DNA of 64,000 nucleotides from Ruminococcus gauvreauii (GTDB taxonomy: Bacteria; Bacillota; Clostridia; Lachnospirales; Lachnospiraceae): the NCBI RefSeq assembly GCF_025151995.1, contig NZ_CP102290.1, positions 744,001 through 808,000 of the forward strand, written 5' to 3'. Both the position numbers and the translations under genes were made by a program. The notes beneath the pieces were generated by a model. That model searched no databases, was not told where the DNA came from, and saw nothing but the letters and a program-made list of their open reading frames with translations. This document shows positions 45,758 through 55,246 of the stretch, in pieces. Each line of letters opens with the position of its first letter. Position 1 is the first letter of the stretch.

Positions 45758-46504
45758 TCATTCCAAAAATCTGCAGATAACTTCGGCAGCACGTTCCCCG
45801 CAGGATAAAATCGCAGGATGAACGCCTTCTGCGAACACACAGATTTCCGCCCCCGTCCTGGCGGCTATTTCACGGTACTCCTCCCGGAAATCCGCTCTGG
45901 ACATTTCATCCCCTTCACTGCCCATCAGAAGCAGCGGAGCCTGCAGGCTCTCAAGCGGTTTATTAAATAACGGCAGCTTTTCCGCGGCACACTGAAGCAG
46001 CGCCCTGGTATCCATATCTACGATACGTTCCCAGTCTTCTCCCTGGCACCACTTGTAGAACATGATTCCCATTTCATCTTTCCCGGCACTCGTCCTCTCC
46101 TGAATCAGATTTTCAGAAAAATCGTCTGCCAGTGTCCTGCCGTCAAAACTGTCCGCCACTACTTTGCCAACCAGATCAGGGCGTTCCAGGGCAGCATTGA
46201 CAGCGACCCATGCACCGCCGCTGGTTCCCACTAGATTTACTTTTCCCAGGTTCAGATGCTCCATCAATGCGATCGTCTGTCTGGCCTCTTCCGCCCACAG
46301 ATCCGCCGGGAATTCCTCCACGCGCTCTGATTTTCCATGTCCCAGAAAATCAATGAGGATCACATGAAATTTGTCTTCGTATAACGGAAGAAGAAGTTCA
46401 AACATCCTGGAAGACGCCGTATTCCCATGTAAAAACAGCACTGGTTTTCCGCTGCCTGTTTCTGTGTAATAAATCCTTTTAGACTGATAATTAAAATATG
46501 ACAT
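45758..46504 (-). CDS. Alpha/beta hydrolase
   Basis: 248 residues with the nucleophile elbow GTSGGAW, an oxyanion-type HGNTASS near the start, and a C-terminal His in EGVHPAI; the acid is probably Asp in GSEGDEM. AGGAGG precedes the ATG. No signal peptide. The substrate is unknown. Confidence 0.85.
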   Translation of the reverse strand: MSYFNYQSKRIYYTETGSGKPVLFLHGNTASSRMFELLLPLYEDKFHVILIDFLGHGKSERVEEFPADLWAEEARQTIALMEHLNLGKVNLVGTSGGAWVAVNAALERPDLVGKVVADSFDGRTLADDFSENLIQERTSAGKDEMGIMFYKWCQGEDWERIVDMDTRALLQCAAEKLPLFNKPLESLQAPLLLMGSEGDEMSRADFREEYREIAARTGAEICVFAEGVHPAILSCGERAAEVICRFLE

Positions 46505-46677
46505 TGTTTTACCTCCTGATCATGAAATTGTTTTTCACTGTCTGATCAGCAAGGCCATGCAAACACCAACGCCTTGCTGTCAGTGTTTTGTAATCCGGAT
46601 ACCCATATATTTACAACCTCCGTTCTTAATCTGTTTCTATTGTACCACGCGCTCAGATGAACTTCATCAAATTCTTC

Positions 46678-47859
46678 CTATTTTTCTTTTGAAAGCAATT
46701 TTTTATAGGTGACTTCAATTCCCAGTGCCCCGGCGGGGGCAGTGATTAAAATAGAAACTACGGCAGCTGTCAGCACGATATTTCCGCAGGGCAGCCCTCT
46801 GGCCAGTGCAACGCCGCCGATAGCCGCCTGCACGGTCGCCTTCGGTATCTGTGAAATCATGCAGAAAATGCGTTCCTTCCTGTTCAGTTTTGTACCCACC
46901 ACACACAGATATGTGCCTGCCAGCCGGAAGATCAGACCAATGAGCAGCATCAGGACCATCATAATCCCTGCTGATAACGCATATTTGACATTTACCACAG
47001 CCCCAACCAGTACAAACAGTAAGATCTCTGCGGGAACCCATATTTTCGAAAATTTGCCGGTGATCCGTTTTGCCAGAATATCATATCTGTTGTAAATCGT
47101 AATGCCCATGCTCATGACCGCGAGCAGGCCGGAAACGGCAACGATACCCTCCAGTTTCTCTTCAAGCGTGACAAACAGAAATGAAACACAGAGAAGAATT
47201 ATAACTTTTACGGTGTCTCTCATATGAAACCGCTGAAAGAACAGAACAAGAACCATGCCCCCTGCAGCACCAAGAACGATTCCCAGAACGATCGACACAG
47301 GAACCTGCAGAAACTCGGCGGCAGATACCTTTCCGCCCTGAGCCAGGGATATCAGCGCAGTAAAGACCACGACCACATAAACGTCATCCGCCGAAGAACC
47401 CGCGACGATCATCTGCGGAATTCCTTTTTTTGTCCCCCATCCTTCATCGATAAGTTTAGACATAGACGGCACAATGATCGCGGGTGACACCGCCCCCATC
47501 ACGGCTCCGATGATCCCTGCCTCCAGCAGAGAGATCCCCATCAGCCCGGGCGCAAACAGCAAATATGCGATAATCTCCATTGTCGCGGGCAAAAAGCACA
47601 GGAGTACAGCCGGACGCCCTACTCGCTTCAGATCATTAATATCCAGTGTGAGTCCCGCTTTCGCCAATATTACGATGAGTGCAATCTGCCTCAAATCTGC
47701 CGATATGTTCAGGATACTGTCGTCCAGCAGATTCAGGACATATGGTCCCAGAATGATTCCTGCAGCCAGCATGCCGATGATATACGGCAGCCGCATCCTT
47801 TTAAAAATTGTCCCTGCCATCAAACCAAACAACATAATCAACGCTATACTCAATAACAT
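46678..47859 (-). CDS. Cation:proton antiporter (CPA2-type)
   Basis: 393 residues from the ATG at 47859 (GGAGG eight bases upstream). About twelve membrane segments of the Na+/H+ exchanger fold with GVVSPAIIVPSMSKL-like and SSADDVYVVVVF (the paired Asp transport site). It lacks the TrkA-type C-terminal domain of KefB. An unusual structured leader precedes it. Confidence 0.85.
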   Translation of the reverse strand: MLLSIALIMLFGLMAGTIFKRMRLPYIIGMLAAGIILGPYVLNLLDDSILNISADLRQIALIVILAKAGLTLDINDLKRVGRPAVLLCFLPATMEIIAYLLFAPGLMGISLLEAGIIGAVMGAVSPAIIVPSMSKLIDEGWGTKKGIPQMIVAGSSADDVYVVVVFTALISLAQGGKVSAAEFLQVPVSIVLGIVLGAAGGMVLVLFFQRFHMRDTVKVIILLCVSFLFVTLEEKLEGIVAVSGLLAVMSMGITIYNRYDILAKRITGKFSKIWVPAEILLFVLVGAVVNVKYALSAGIMMVLMLLIGLIFRLAGTYLCVVGTKLNRKERIFCMISQIPKATVQAAIGGVALARGLPCGNIVLTAAVVSILITAPAGALGIEVTYKKLLSKEK

Positions 47860-47888
47860 GTTCTCTTCCTCCATACTTTAAATAAGCT

Positions 47889-47990
47889 CAAAAAAAGCTG
47901 ATAACCCCTGCTTTTACACAGAAGTCATCAGCAATTATGCGCTTTTGGAATACTCCACGGGAGAACTTCATTCCCAGAATTTTATTTCTT
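47889..47990 (-). promoter_or_regulatory. Structured leader with terminator upstream of the antiporter gene
   Basis: On the minus strand a first hairpin (GGAAT, TCTCC / GGAG, ATTCC, about 47950-47977) is followed by a terminator (GCTGAT / ATCAGC at 47897-47932, then seven Ts at 47890-47896), only about 30 bases before the start codon. This is the layout of an attenuator or riboswitch; no known class was recognised. Confidence 0.5.
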
Positions 47991-48068
47991 AAATATTATC
48001 ATGTTCAGTTTCTCCTGTCAATGTGATAATACAATTCTTCTGCTCCTTCCTGTATTTTTTGCTGACAC

Positions 48069-48704
48069 TCACTGCAGGACGGCGTTGCTGTGAATATAAA
48101 ATTCTTCCTGGCTTGGCTGATATTTTTTCTCCAGCTTTTCAAATCTCTCATCAAAGCGCTGTGCCTCGAGCTCGTCTATCTCAAATACAGGGCTTTGATG
48201 GTAGACCCACTTTCTTCCATCCAAAGCGTCTGGCTTCAGTACCTTGACCATCATTGCCGCCGGATATACCCCATTCTCCAAACAAATATTGTACTTTTTA
48301 CAGCTCTTAAAACCGCGGCTCACATAGTTATTCGGATTTCCGAAGATGACAATCACATCGTAACCAAGTGCTAATGCCTGTTTAAAGGAGTGCTCCAGCA
48401 ATTTTTTCCCATACCCCTCTCTTTGGTATTCAGGCAGAATGCAAAGTGGACCGAACGTAAGAATATCTTTTTCTTCCCCACACTCATCTGCCAGTTTTGC
48501 TTTCGTATACATGATATTTCCGATGATCTGATTATCGACCTCAATCACAAAATCCAGCTCCGGTATAAAGTCATCGTGAGACCGCATAATATTTACAAGA
48601 TAATGCTCAACACACCCCGGAATATACAGGTTCCAAAAAGCCTTTCTTGTTATGTCTTCCACGTTGCCGAAATCTGTTTCGTTTTCATTCCTGATTTTAA
48701 TCAT
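48069..48704 (-). CDS. GNAT-family N-acetyltransferase
   Basis: 211 residues. The acetyl-CoA site is in GPLCILPEYQREGYGKKLLE, followed by GNPNNYVSRGF. AGGAGG is seven bases before the ATG. The C-terminal 60 residues are an extension seen in the YhbS-like group. Substrate unknown. Confidence 0.85.
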   Translation of the reverse strand: MIKIRNENETDFGNVEDITRKAFWNLYIPGCVEHYLVNIMRSHDDFIPELDFVIEVDNQIIGNIMYTKAKLADECGEEKDILTFGPLCILPEYQREGYGKKLLEHSFKQALALGYDVIVIFGNPNNYVSRGFKSCKKYNICLENGVYPAAMMVKVLKPDALDGRKWVYHQSPVFEIDELEAQRFDERFEKLEKKYQPSQEEFYIHSNAVLQ

Positions 48705-48910
48705 TGACAGGCCTCCTGTAATCTTCTTATAGAATTCATTTCAAGCGTAAATCTATTTGATACATAATGCAAGTTCTTTTTTACTTCTAAAATAAATGCG
48801 CCATTGTGTCTGCATGTTACTAATACTCCTGTTACCTCCCATAAATATTCCCGGTATAGATTCACTTCATCTACAGATAATATTTTCAAATGATAACAGG
48901 AGGTATTACA

Positions 48911-50038
48911 ATGAAAGCTGTCGTGTTTGATGGATTGCAGAAGGTAGAATGCAGAACGGTCAAGGATCCGGTGATAAAGAAAGACGATGATATCATAGTA
49001 AAAGTTACTTCCGCCGCTATCTGCGGATCGGATTTACATTTAGTTCACGGTTTGGTAAAGGGAATGTATGACGGATACGTCTTAGGCCACGAGACGATGG
49101 GGATTGTCGAAGAAGTCGGAAAGGAAGTGAAAGATCTGAAGAAAGGAGACCGGGTTGTCATCCCGTTTCCCGTGGCATGCGGACATTGTGAATTTTGTAA
49201 TCATGGTGAATACAGTCAGTGTGACAATTCCAATGATTATGCCGAATCGGGCGGACTATTCGGATATAGTAAATATCATGGAAATTACCCCGGAGGACAA
49301 GCTGAGTATATCAGGGTTCCGTATGCCAATGTCGGACCTAAAAAAGTACCGGAAGGTTTGACAGATGAACAGGTTTTATTTGTGACCGACGTTCTGCCCA
49401 CTTCCTACTGGGGAACAGAAATCGCAAACGTCAAAGCCGGAGATACCGTCGTTGTACTGGGCTGCGGCCCCATAGGGCTGATGACCATCAAGTGGTGTAT
49501 CCAAAAAGGTGCCGGCCGGATTATTGCGGTTGACCGTGTCCATTACCGGCTGGAACACGCGAGAAGTTATGGCGTGGAAGTCCTGAACTTCGAAGAATAT
49601 GAACAGGTAGGGGAATATATAAAAGATATTACCCACGGAGGGGCTCACGCTGTGATCGATTGTGTGGGACTCGATGGGAAAACCTCTGTCGTGGAGAAAA
49701 TAGAAACAGCGTTCAAACTACAGGGAGCATCAAAATCAGCGATAGAAACAGCTTCCCAGTGTATCAGAAAAACCGGCACGGTAGCTTTAGTTGGTGTTTA
49801 TGGCAATAAATATAATAATTTTCCTCTCGGAAATTTCTTTTCCAAAAATATTTCCTTGAAAATGGGACAGTGCCCTGCTACCAGATACGTCGATCTGATG
49901 CTGCAGAAAATTCAGAAAGGTGAATTTGATGCGACTGATATCATAACCCATAAGCTTTCCCTGGAAGAAGGAAGTCACGCTTACAGCATTTTTGATAAAA
50001 AAGAAGATAATTGTATAAAGGTAATATTAAAGCCTTAA
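48911..50038 (+). CDS. Zinc-dependent alcohol dehydrogenase (MDR family)
   Basis: 375 residues from the ATG at 48911 (AGGAGG seven bases upstream); the longer frame is not used. Catalytic zinc ligands are in AAICGSDLHL and GHETMGIVEEVG; the structural zinc site has CGHCEFCNHGEYSQC. The NAD-binding loop is VVLGCGPIGL. Similar to glutathione-independent formaldehyde or threonine dehydrogenase-like enzymes; the substrate is not clear. Confidence 0.88.
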   Translation: MKAVVFDGLQKVECRTVKDPVIKKDDDIIVKVTSAAICGSDLHLVHGLVKGMYDGYVLGHETMGIVEEVGKEVKDLKKGDRVVIPFPVACGHCEFCNHGEYSQCDNSNDYAESGGLFGYSKYHGNYPGGQAEYIRVPYANVGPKKVPEGLTDEQVLFVTDVLPTSYWGTEIANVKAGDTVVVLGCGPIGLMTIKWCIQKGAGRIIAVDRVHYRLEHARSYGVEVLNFEEYEQVGEYIKDITHGGAHAVIDCVGLDGKTSVVEKIETAFKLQGASKSAIETASQCIRKTGTVALVGVYGNKYNNFPLGNFFSKNISLKMGQCPATRYVDLMLQKIQKGEFDATDIITHKLSLEEGSHAYSIFDKKEDNCIKVILKP

Positions 50039-50141
50039 CATTCGGGATCTTTGCCTGGACAGGGTGCTGATGAGCGGGGGGCGGATGAGGGGGGCGGACA
50101 TCGTCCCCCACTCATTCTTAATGTATAATCCTCTGACCCCC

Positions 50142-51554
50142 TTATTGTGATACAGCTGCCTTTTTCTGCGATTTCTTTAATGGTTCCCATTTTGTCATGT
50201 TAGTTAGTTCCCTCAGGACATGTTTCATGATAATCAGCATCACAAGAAATGTTACACCATCTGCAATCGGTGCTGAAAACAACGGCCCTTCCACACCAAA
50301 TGAAATTGACAAAAATAACGCAAGCGGAACACTTAATGCAAAATCTCGAAGTAATGATAACCCCATAGACATTATGGGTTTTCCTAATGACTGTAAAAAT
50401 ACACTTGTTGCCTTTACCACGCAGCAAAGGATTATCGTACATAGGAAAATACGGAATGCCAGAACTCCAAATTCATTATATAAATCACTTTCACTTCCAA
50501 AAAGACTTAGTATTTGCAATGGAAACATTTCAAAGCAAACGGTAGCAATTAACCCGATGCAAACTTCAACAATCATCATTATCTTATAAATTTCTTTGAC
50601 GCGCCCATACTGGCCGGCTCCATAATTATATCCAACAACAGGCTGAGAACCGGCTGCGACGCCAATTGTAAATGCTATCACAATCTGAAAGACTTTCATT
50701 ACAATGCCAACTACAGTCATTGGTATATCAGCGCCATACCTGGACATTGCCCCGTATTTTACCAATACATTATTCATTACTCCCATAACGATTACAATCG
50801 ATAACTGAGTAAGGAAACTGCTAATTCCAAGTGGCAATATACGCTTCAGCAAAGTTCTTTTGACGGCAAAACTCCCGGCATTCAGCTTAAAGGACTTTGT
50901 ATGGAAAAGGTAATACACCGCTAATCCTGCGGATACAATCTGACCTGCGATTGTTGCGATAGCAGCACCTCTAACCCCCCAGTGAAATACAAATATTGCA
51001 ATTGGATCAAGAATAACGTTGATCATGCAGCCAACTAACGTGGATATCATTGCAAATCGGGGACTCCCGTCTGCACGGATAACAGAACTTAATCCATTAG
51101 CGAACATAAAAAACGGAATTCCGATTACAATGATATTAAAGTAATCTCTGGCATATATCATATTATTTTCTGTTGCTCCGAATGAACTTAAGATCCTTTC
51201 GCGGGCAAATATGAAAACCAGCATGATAATAATGCTGCTGAGTATAAGCATAAGTACCGCATTACCCACTCCGTTTCTTGTACTGTCTGTATCTTTCCTT
51301 CCCTGGCATATACTGAGGAATGCGGCGCAGCCATCACCAATCATTAAAGCAGCTGCAAGCGCTATGACTGTGATTGGAAACACCACATTAGTAGCTCCAT
51401 TTCCCAGATATCCAACCCCTCTTCCGATAAATATCTGATCAACGATATTGTAAAGTGATGAAACCAGCAAAGACATAATACACGGAATTGAAAATTTCAT
51501 CATAAGTTTTCCAACTGGAGCCTCCGCCAGATATTGATTTGAATTTTGATTCAT
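50142..51554 (-). CDS. MATE-family multidrug efflux pump
   Basis: 470 residues from the ATG at 51554 (GGAGG seven bases upstream), about twelve membrane segments in two halves and the MepA-type start APVGKLMMKFSIPCIMSLLVSSLYNIVDQIFIG. It exports cationic drugs in exchange for sodium or protons. An in-frame leader reading frame runs into this start (see the leader entry), so the protein could also begin 19 codons earlier. Confidence 0.9.
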   Translation of the reverse strand: MNQNSNQYLAEAPVGKLMMKFSIPCIMSLLVSSLYNIVDQIFIGRGVGYLGNGATNVVFPITVIALAAALMIGDGCAAFLSICQGRKDTDSTRNGVGNAVLMLILSSIIIMLVFIFARERILSSFGATENNMIYARDYFNIIVIGIPFFMFANGLSSVIRADGSPRFAMISTLVGCMINVILDPIAIFVFHWGVRGAAIATIAGQIVSAGLAVYYLFHTKSFKLNAGSFAVKRTLLKRILPLGISSFLTQLSIVIVMGVMNNVLVKYGAMSRYGADIPMTVVGIVMKVFQIVIAFTIGVAAGSQPVVGYNYGAGQYGRVKEIYKIMMIVEVCIGLIATVCFEMFPLQILSLFGSESDLYNEFGVLAFRIFLCTIILCCVVKATSVFLQSLGKPIMSMGLSLLRDFALSVPLALFLSISFGVEGPLFSAPIADGVTFLVMLIIMKHVLRELTNMTKWEPLKKSQKKAAVSQ

Positions 51555-51611
51555 GTTATTCTCCTCCTTTTTTACACAAAAAAATAGCAGCTGAAATGTT
51601 GGCTTTCGCAT
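51555..51611 (-). CDS. In-frame leader of the MATE gene
   Basis: 19 codons (MRKPTFQLLFFCVKKEENN) in frame with and directly joined to the MATE start, with GGTGG eight bases upstream of its own ATG. The first codons lie inside the hairpin AGCTGAAATG/CATTTCAGCT, and a run of seven Ts follows within the frame. It is either an N-terminal extension or, more likely, a regulatory leader. Confidence 0.5.
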
Positions 51612-51618
51612 TTCAGCT
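51578..51618 (-). terminator. Terminator-like hairpin in the MATE leader
   Basis: 10-bp stem AGCTGAAATG / CATTTCAGCT, then GCTATTTTTTT on the minus strand. It overlaps the start of the in-frame leader and lies after the promoter at 51644. Confidence 0.65.
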
Positions 51619-51643
51619 ACCACCTATTTAATTTGTTGACTTT

Positions 51644-51672
51644 AGTATACCGTACATTCTCACATTTCGTAA
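51644..51672 (-). promoter_or_regulatory. Promoter of the MATE gene
   Basis: On the minus strand TTACGA, 17 bases, TATACT, leading to the leader with the hairpin. Confidence 0.55.
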
Positions 51673-51743
51673 TACGTAATTATTACCAGAAATATACCCG
51701 TCTATATATGTGCATAATTACTAAATCAGCCTTACTTTCCTTT

Positions 51744-52151
51744 TCACCTTTTCCACTGGCACTCACTGCACTCTGCATCATGGACCGAAATGATTCCTCC
51801 GCATTCCGGACAGGTATATTTCTCTGTTTGCTGTGCCAGAAATTCAGCCATTCCCTGTTCTTTAACTGTTTGGCTATTTTCCATCAAGCTGGCATGGTAA
51901 CGGACATTATAACTTTTTTCAAGCCGCTTTATCTGTTTACATGGATATTCAAAACACTCAAAGCAATATGTAATCTGCCGCTTTGCCGCACAATCCTTTA
52001 TCCTGCATTTCCGACAATGCTCCGGTTTTCCCCGGTCACTTATCAGACAGCCTGCACAAGGCTTTTTATGATAACAATGCTTATAGCAAACCAGACAGTT
52101 CATCCCACAGGGGGCAAACATGACAGGTTCTATCTTTTCTGGCATCTTCAT
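51744..52151 (-). CDS. DUF3795 Cys-rich protein
   Basis: 135 residues from the ATG at 52151 with AGGAGAGG upstream. It has many Cys in pairs (CGMNCLVC, CAGCL, CRKCRIKDC, CFECFEYPC) and a C-terminal zinc ribbon (CPECGG, CSECQ). DUF3795 proteins have no established function. It follows the methyltransferase gene after 13 bases; both could be one transcript. Confidence 0.8.
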   Translation of the reverse strand: MKMPEKIEPVMFAPCGMNCLVCYKHCYHKKPCAGCLISDRGKPEHCRKCRIKDCAAKRQITYCFECFEYPCKQIKRLEKSYNVRYHASLMENSQTVKEQGMAEFLAQQTEKYTCPECGGIISVHDAECSECQWKR

Positions 52152-52164
52152 TTTCGATCCTCTC

Positions 52165-52803
52165 CTATTTTCGTTCTTCTGTCCGACAAGGTGACGTTCC
52201 CTTCCTTGCAGAAAAAAATAACACGGTGCCTCTTGTGTAGGATTCAATATCAGTAAATCCAGCCAATTCAAAAAACAATTGAAGTTCCTTCTGATTATAC
52301 ACCCTCACGTCACCTGTTCTGGAAAGTGGAAAAACTACGGTATTGGCAATCCACCGCACCACCGGAGAGAAAAATGGTTCTGCAATAAAAACTTTTCCGC
52401 TCTTCTTCAATATCCGCATACACTCATTGGCGAAAGCCTGGGGCGTTTCAAAGTGATGAAATGCACAAGACACCGTAATGACATCCATACTCTCATTTTC
52501 AAATCCGAGAGGAGTACAGGGACTTACCGCAAATGTACAAGCCGGATATCTTTCTCTGGCGGCGGCAATCATATTTTCAGAAATATCTATGCCAAACGCA
52601 TTGACTTTCGCTTTTTGGGAAAGTTCTCCAAGCAGATACCCATTACCGCAGGCAACATCCAGAATGTTGTCTCCAGCCCTGAGCACAGCCTTTTTCACAA
52701 TTTCTTCTTTATGAGGTCTTGTGTAATTGCCTTCTGGCGCAGAGTCATATTCCCACGCCATCTCATTATATACTTTTCGTGACTGTTCCGTCTTTTTCCC
52801 CAC
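52165..52803 (-). CDS. Class I SAM-dependent methyltransferase
   Basis: 212 residues from a GTG at 52803 with GGAGG seven bases upstream. The SAM-binding motif is ILDVACGNGYLLGEL, followed by FGIDISENMI and the post-motif FIAEPFFSP. UbiE/Methyltransf_11 type; the substrate is unknown. Confidence 0.85.
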   Translation of the reverse strand: MGKKTEQSRKVYNEMAWEYDSAPEGNYTRPHKEEIVKKAVLRAGDNILDVACGNGYLLGELSQKAKVNAFGIDISENMIAAARERYPACTFAVSPCTPLGFENESMDVITVSCAFHHFETPQAFANECMRILKKSGKVFIAEPFFSPVVRWIANTVVFPLSRTGDVRVYNQKELQLFFELAGFTDIESYTRGTVLFFSARKGTSPCRTEERK

Positions 52804-52919
52804 ACCTGTTCCTCCGAATTCTATTTTCTGGTAAGTTCAGTTCACAACCTTACTTCTAAGTTACCGATGGCAGAGCAGCAGGTCTGTAAAACAAACTGGG
52901 CCATGTCAGACTATGTAAT

Positions 52920-53252
52920 TTATCCTTTCAAATTTTCCAGAGCTTCGGGATTATCTGAGGTAATCACTCCAACAGTCTGACATTCTTCCATATCTGGACA
53001 GTCACCGCATGTCATCACACCTTTTTTTAATGCGCACTGACGAATATCGCAGAGACTATCGCAAAATACAGTTTTAATTCCTTCAACGCGGCAGCCTTGA
53101 CAATTGATGTGTTCAGGCAGAATGGGCGCATTATTTAACTTTGCCCACAGCTTCGCAGTTTTTTCACGCAGCGCCTGATCGTCATTGATTGTTGCAAGAT
53201 ATGCATCGCATTTTTCACAATCCAGTCCGCAGTATGCAATCATATTTTTCAA
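52920..53252 (-). CDS. Second DUF3795 Cys-rich protein
   Basis: 110 residues. The best start is a TTG at 53252 with GGAGG nine bases upstream, giving a Cys-rich beginning (MIAYCGLDCEKCDAYLA after four codons). More Cys pairs follow (CQGCRV, CDSLCDIRQC, CGDCPDMEEC). It is a shorter relative of the protein at 51744. Function unknown. Confidence 0.75.
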   Translation of the reverse strand: MKNMIAYCGLDCEKCDAYLATINDDQALREKTAKLWAKLNNAPILPEHINCQGCRVEGIKTVFCDSLCDIRQCALKKGVMTCGDCPDMEECQTVGVITSDNPEALENLKG

Positions 53253-53395
53253 ACTTATGTACCTCCTCAAATTTTAATTGTTTTGTGCATCCTCTTTGCT
53301 CTGTAAATGATCTTTTCACCCATCAGCTAACTGCTTCAAATATCCCCATTAAAATCCACGGAAATGCTGCGCCTATACTGTGAAAGGCACTGATG

Positions 53396-53434
53396 GAATC
53401 AAGGTTTCCGCACCAGCAACGCCACTGTCTCGAC
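53396..53434 (-). repeat. Degenerate copy of the rlmD 3' end (left island boundary)
   Basis: 39 bases that match the last codons and stop of rlmD (60617-60655) at 30 of 39 positions, including GTGCGGAAA and CTTGATTC. Translated it reads VETVALLVRKP and stop, against VETAVLLVRKT and stop in rlmD. Confidence 0.65.
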
Positions 53435-53465
53435 TGTCTTTTCCTTGAGCAACCGAATTTGCTTG

Positions 53466-53497
53466 TTTTAACCGTCTCAAATTGCACACGGTTAAAA
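53466..53497. terminator. Inverted repeat at the end of the RhuM gene
   Basis: Perfect 10-bp arms TTTTAACCGT / ACGGTTAAAA with a 12-base loop. With T runs on both strands it can terminate in both directions. Confidence 0.55.
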
Positions 53498-53561
53498 TCC
53501 GGATTACTGCATTATCTCATTTTTTGTGTTCTCCTCTAATTCTAACAGATACTTATCATAG

Positions 53562-54455
53562 TCAGAGATGAACAATCTGTCTTGAATGATTAAGCCTTCT
53601 CTCCCAATCCTGCATGGTCAGCGGAATGTGTCTCAATGTCATATTTTCAGCAAAATCTAAATATGCTGTAACCATACGATTCAACTGTTTCATTTCATCC
53701 TGATTCAAATAATTTTTTGCAATCGTAACATCACTTTTCTTAATCTTGCCATCTAGTGACTCGCCCCATGTGGTTAGCCCCATATGCTCTTTTCTATGAT
53801 CTGCTCTTTCTACAATCAACTCCGCTGCTGTATGACCGTGAACTGCAAAATGCATTCTGTTTTGGACTGTTGCATAAAATCTTTTCGTCGTAGCTGAGTT
53901 CCTATCATAATCTATTGCGGTCGCGTAAATATCTGTAATTTTCTGATAAAACTTTCGTTCACTCGCACGTATTTCCCTAATACGCTCTAACTGTTCCTCA
54001 AAATACTGTTCGGTCAAGTAGGTTCCGCGTTTTAGGCGTTCATCATCCATAACCCAACCTTTGATGGTATAATCTTTTACAATACCATTCGCCCACTTAC
54101 GAAACTGCACAGCTCGCTCATTATTCACCTTAAAACCAACTGCAATAATCATTTGTAGGCTGTAATGTGCCACTTCCCGACTTACCTGACGTGTACCTTC
54201 CGTTTGAACTATTAAGCATTTCTTAATAGTTGAATCTGGCTCCAATTCCGAATCATCATATATTCTCTTTATATGTTGACTAACTGCAGCAACACTTACA
54301 TCATATAATGTCGCCATCATCTTCTGCGTCAACCATATATTCTCATCCTCATAGCGCATCTCAATACTGTCCGGCTGATCTCCGATGGACGCAACGTAAG
54401 TCAGATATTCCGCTGCACTGGAACGGATCGTTATTTCTTCTTTTTTCCTTTTCAA
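53562..54455 (-). CDS. RhuM-family protein, probably frameshifted at its end
   Basis: 297 residues from a TTG at 54455 with GGAGGG eight bases upstream. RhuM family, whose members occur in pathogenicity and phage islands: EDENIWLTQKMMATLYDVS, HYSLQMIIAVGFKVNNERAVQFRKWA. DNA-binding is suspected but unproven. The frame stops early after LNHSRQIVHL, while a shifted frame continues with IQDRLFISDYDKYLLELEE to a stop at 53504, so the natural C-terminus appears lost by a frameshift near 53595. Confidence 0.8.
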   Translation of the reverse strand: MKRKKEEITIRSSAAEYLTYVASIGDQPDSIEMRYEDENIWLTQKMMATLYDVSVAAVSQHIKRIYDDSELEPDSTIKKCLIVQTEGTRQVSREVAHYSLQMIIAVGFKVNNERAVQFRKWANGIVKDYTIKGWVMDDERLKRGTYLTEQYFEEQLERIREIRASERKFYQKITDIYATAIDYDRNSATTKRFYATVQNRMHFAVHGHTAAELIVERADHRKEHMGLTTWGESLDGKIKKSDVTIAKNYLNQDEMKQLNRMVTAYLDFAENMTLRHIPLTMQDWERRLNHSRQIVHL

Positions 54456-54678
54456 ATAATATTCCCTCCTTTCAATTCTGAGCATCTTTAAATCTATAAT
54501 AATTCCCCATATCCGGATACAATTTCACATATGTATCCGGCTTGCTTTATTCTAATTTCGACAATAAAACACAGCTTTCATCCTGTTTTTCTAAGGGTAG
54601 AGAATTTTCTCCATCTTTATCTGTTTTCCTACCCAAAAGAACAACTGTCTCCACGGTATTACCAGATTCCCACAAAAC

Positions 54679-55227
54679 TTATAGTTTCAACTTTTTTAAT
54701 GCTTCTGCATATTTTCTATAATCAACTATTGTATCTTGAAAATCTTTTTGAGCTTCTTGAGGTAAGTCTTTAATAATCTCTTTCTCAACAAACTCTGCTA
54801 TTTCTTTCATAGCGTCGGCTACGTCTTTTATTATCTGTTCAAATGTACTATTTAAGGTATAATGCATCAATCGATTTCTATATTGATAAATATGCATACT
54901 GGCAACGAATGTATATTCCATTTCACATACATTCTTTAATCTCAAAATTCCGGATTTAACATCAACACTTACAAAGTCTCCTGCCAAATAATCTGAATAT
55001 TTAGCCTTATTCAAATCAGTAAAAATGAGCGTCCAATGTTCTTGCTCTAATCTATATTTAACAAGTAATTCCAAACAGTTTGCCAAATTCAATATAATAT
55101 GTTTCATGGTTAATTCATCAAAATCACCCTGACTAAATAAATCAAAAAATGGATCTAACTCTACATTTACCATTTCCATAGAATCATGTATATTATTCAA
55201 AAAGAAAAGTTCATATTTCATACCCAT
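54679..55227 (-). CDS. HEPN-like protein, unknown
   Basis: 182 residues, nearly all helical. It contains RNRLMH, which fits the RxxxxH motif of HEPN RNases, after a helical stretch starting LNLANCLELLVKYRL. HEPN proteins often act as toxins or defence effectors; the call rests on the motif and helical content only. It lies 20 bases after the KilA-N gene on the same strand. No cognate antitoxin was identified. Confidence 0.55.
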   Translation of the reverse strand: MGMKYELFFLNNIHDSMEMVNVELDPFFDLFSQGDFDELTMKHIILNLANCLELLVKYRLEQEHWTLIFTDLNKAKYSDYLAGDFVSVDVKSGILRLKNVCEMEYTFVASMHIYQYRNRLMHYTLNSTFEQIIKDVADAMKEIAEFVEKEIIKDLPQEAQKDFQDTIVDYRKYAEALKKLKL

Positions 55228-55246
55228 TTACCCATCACTTTTTTAC

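Noticed and set aside
48701..48889. 62-codon minus frame upstream of the acetyltransferase gene
   Set aside because: TTG start without a ribosome binding site, and the acetyltransferase has its own strong site within this stretch.
50060..50120. G-rich repeats GGGGGGCGGA as a quadruplex or repeat array
   Set aside because: Only two copies, best explained as one arm of a GC-rich hairpin with CCCCCACTCAT between the dehydrogenase and MATE genes.
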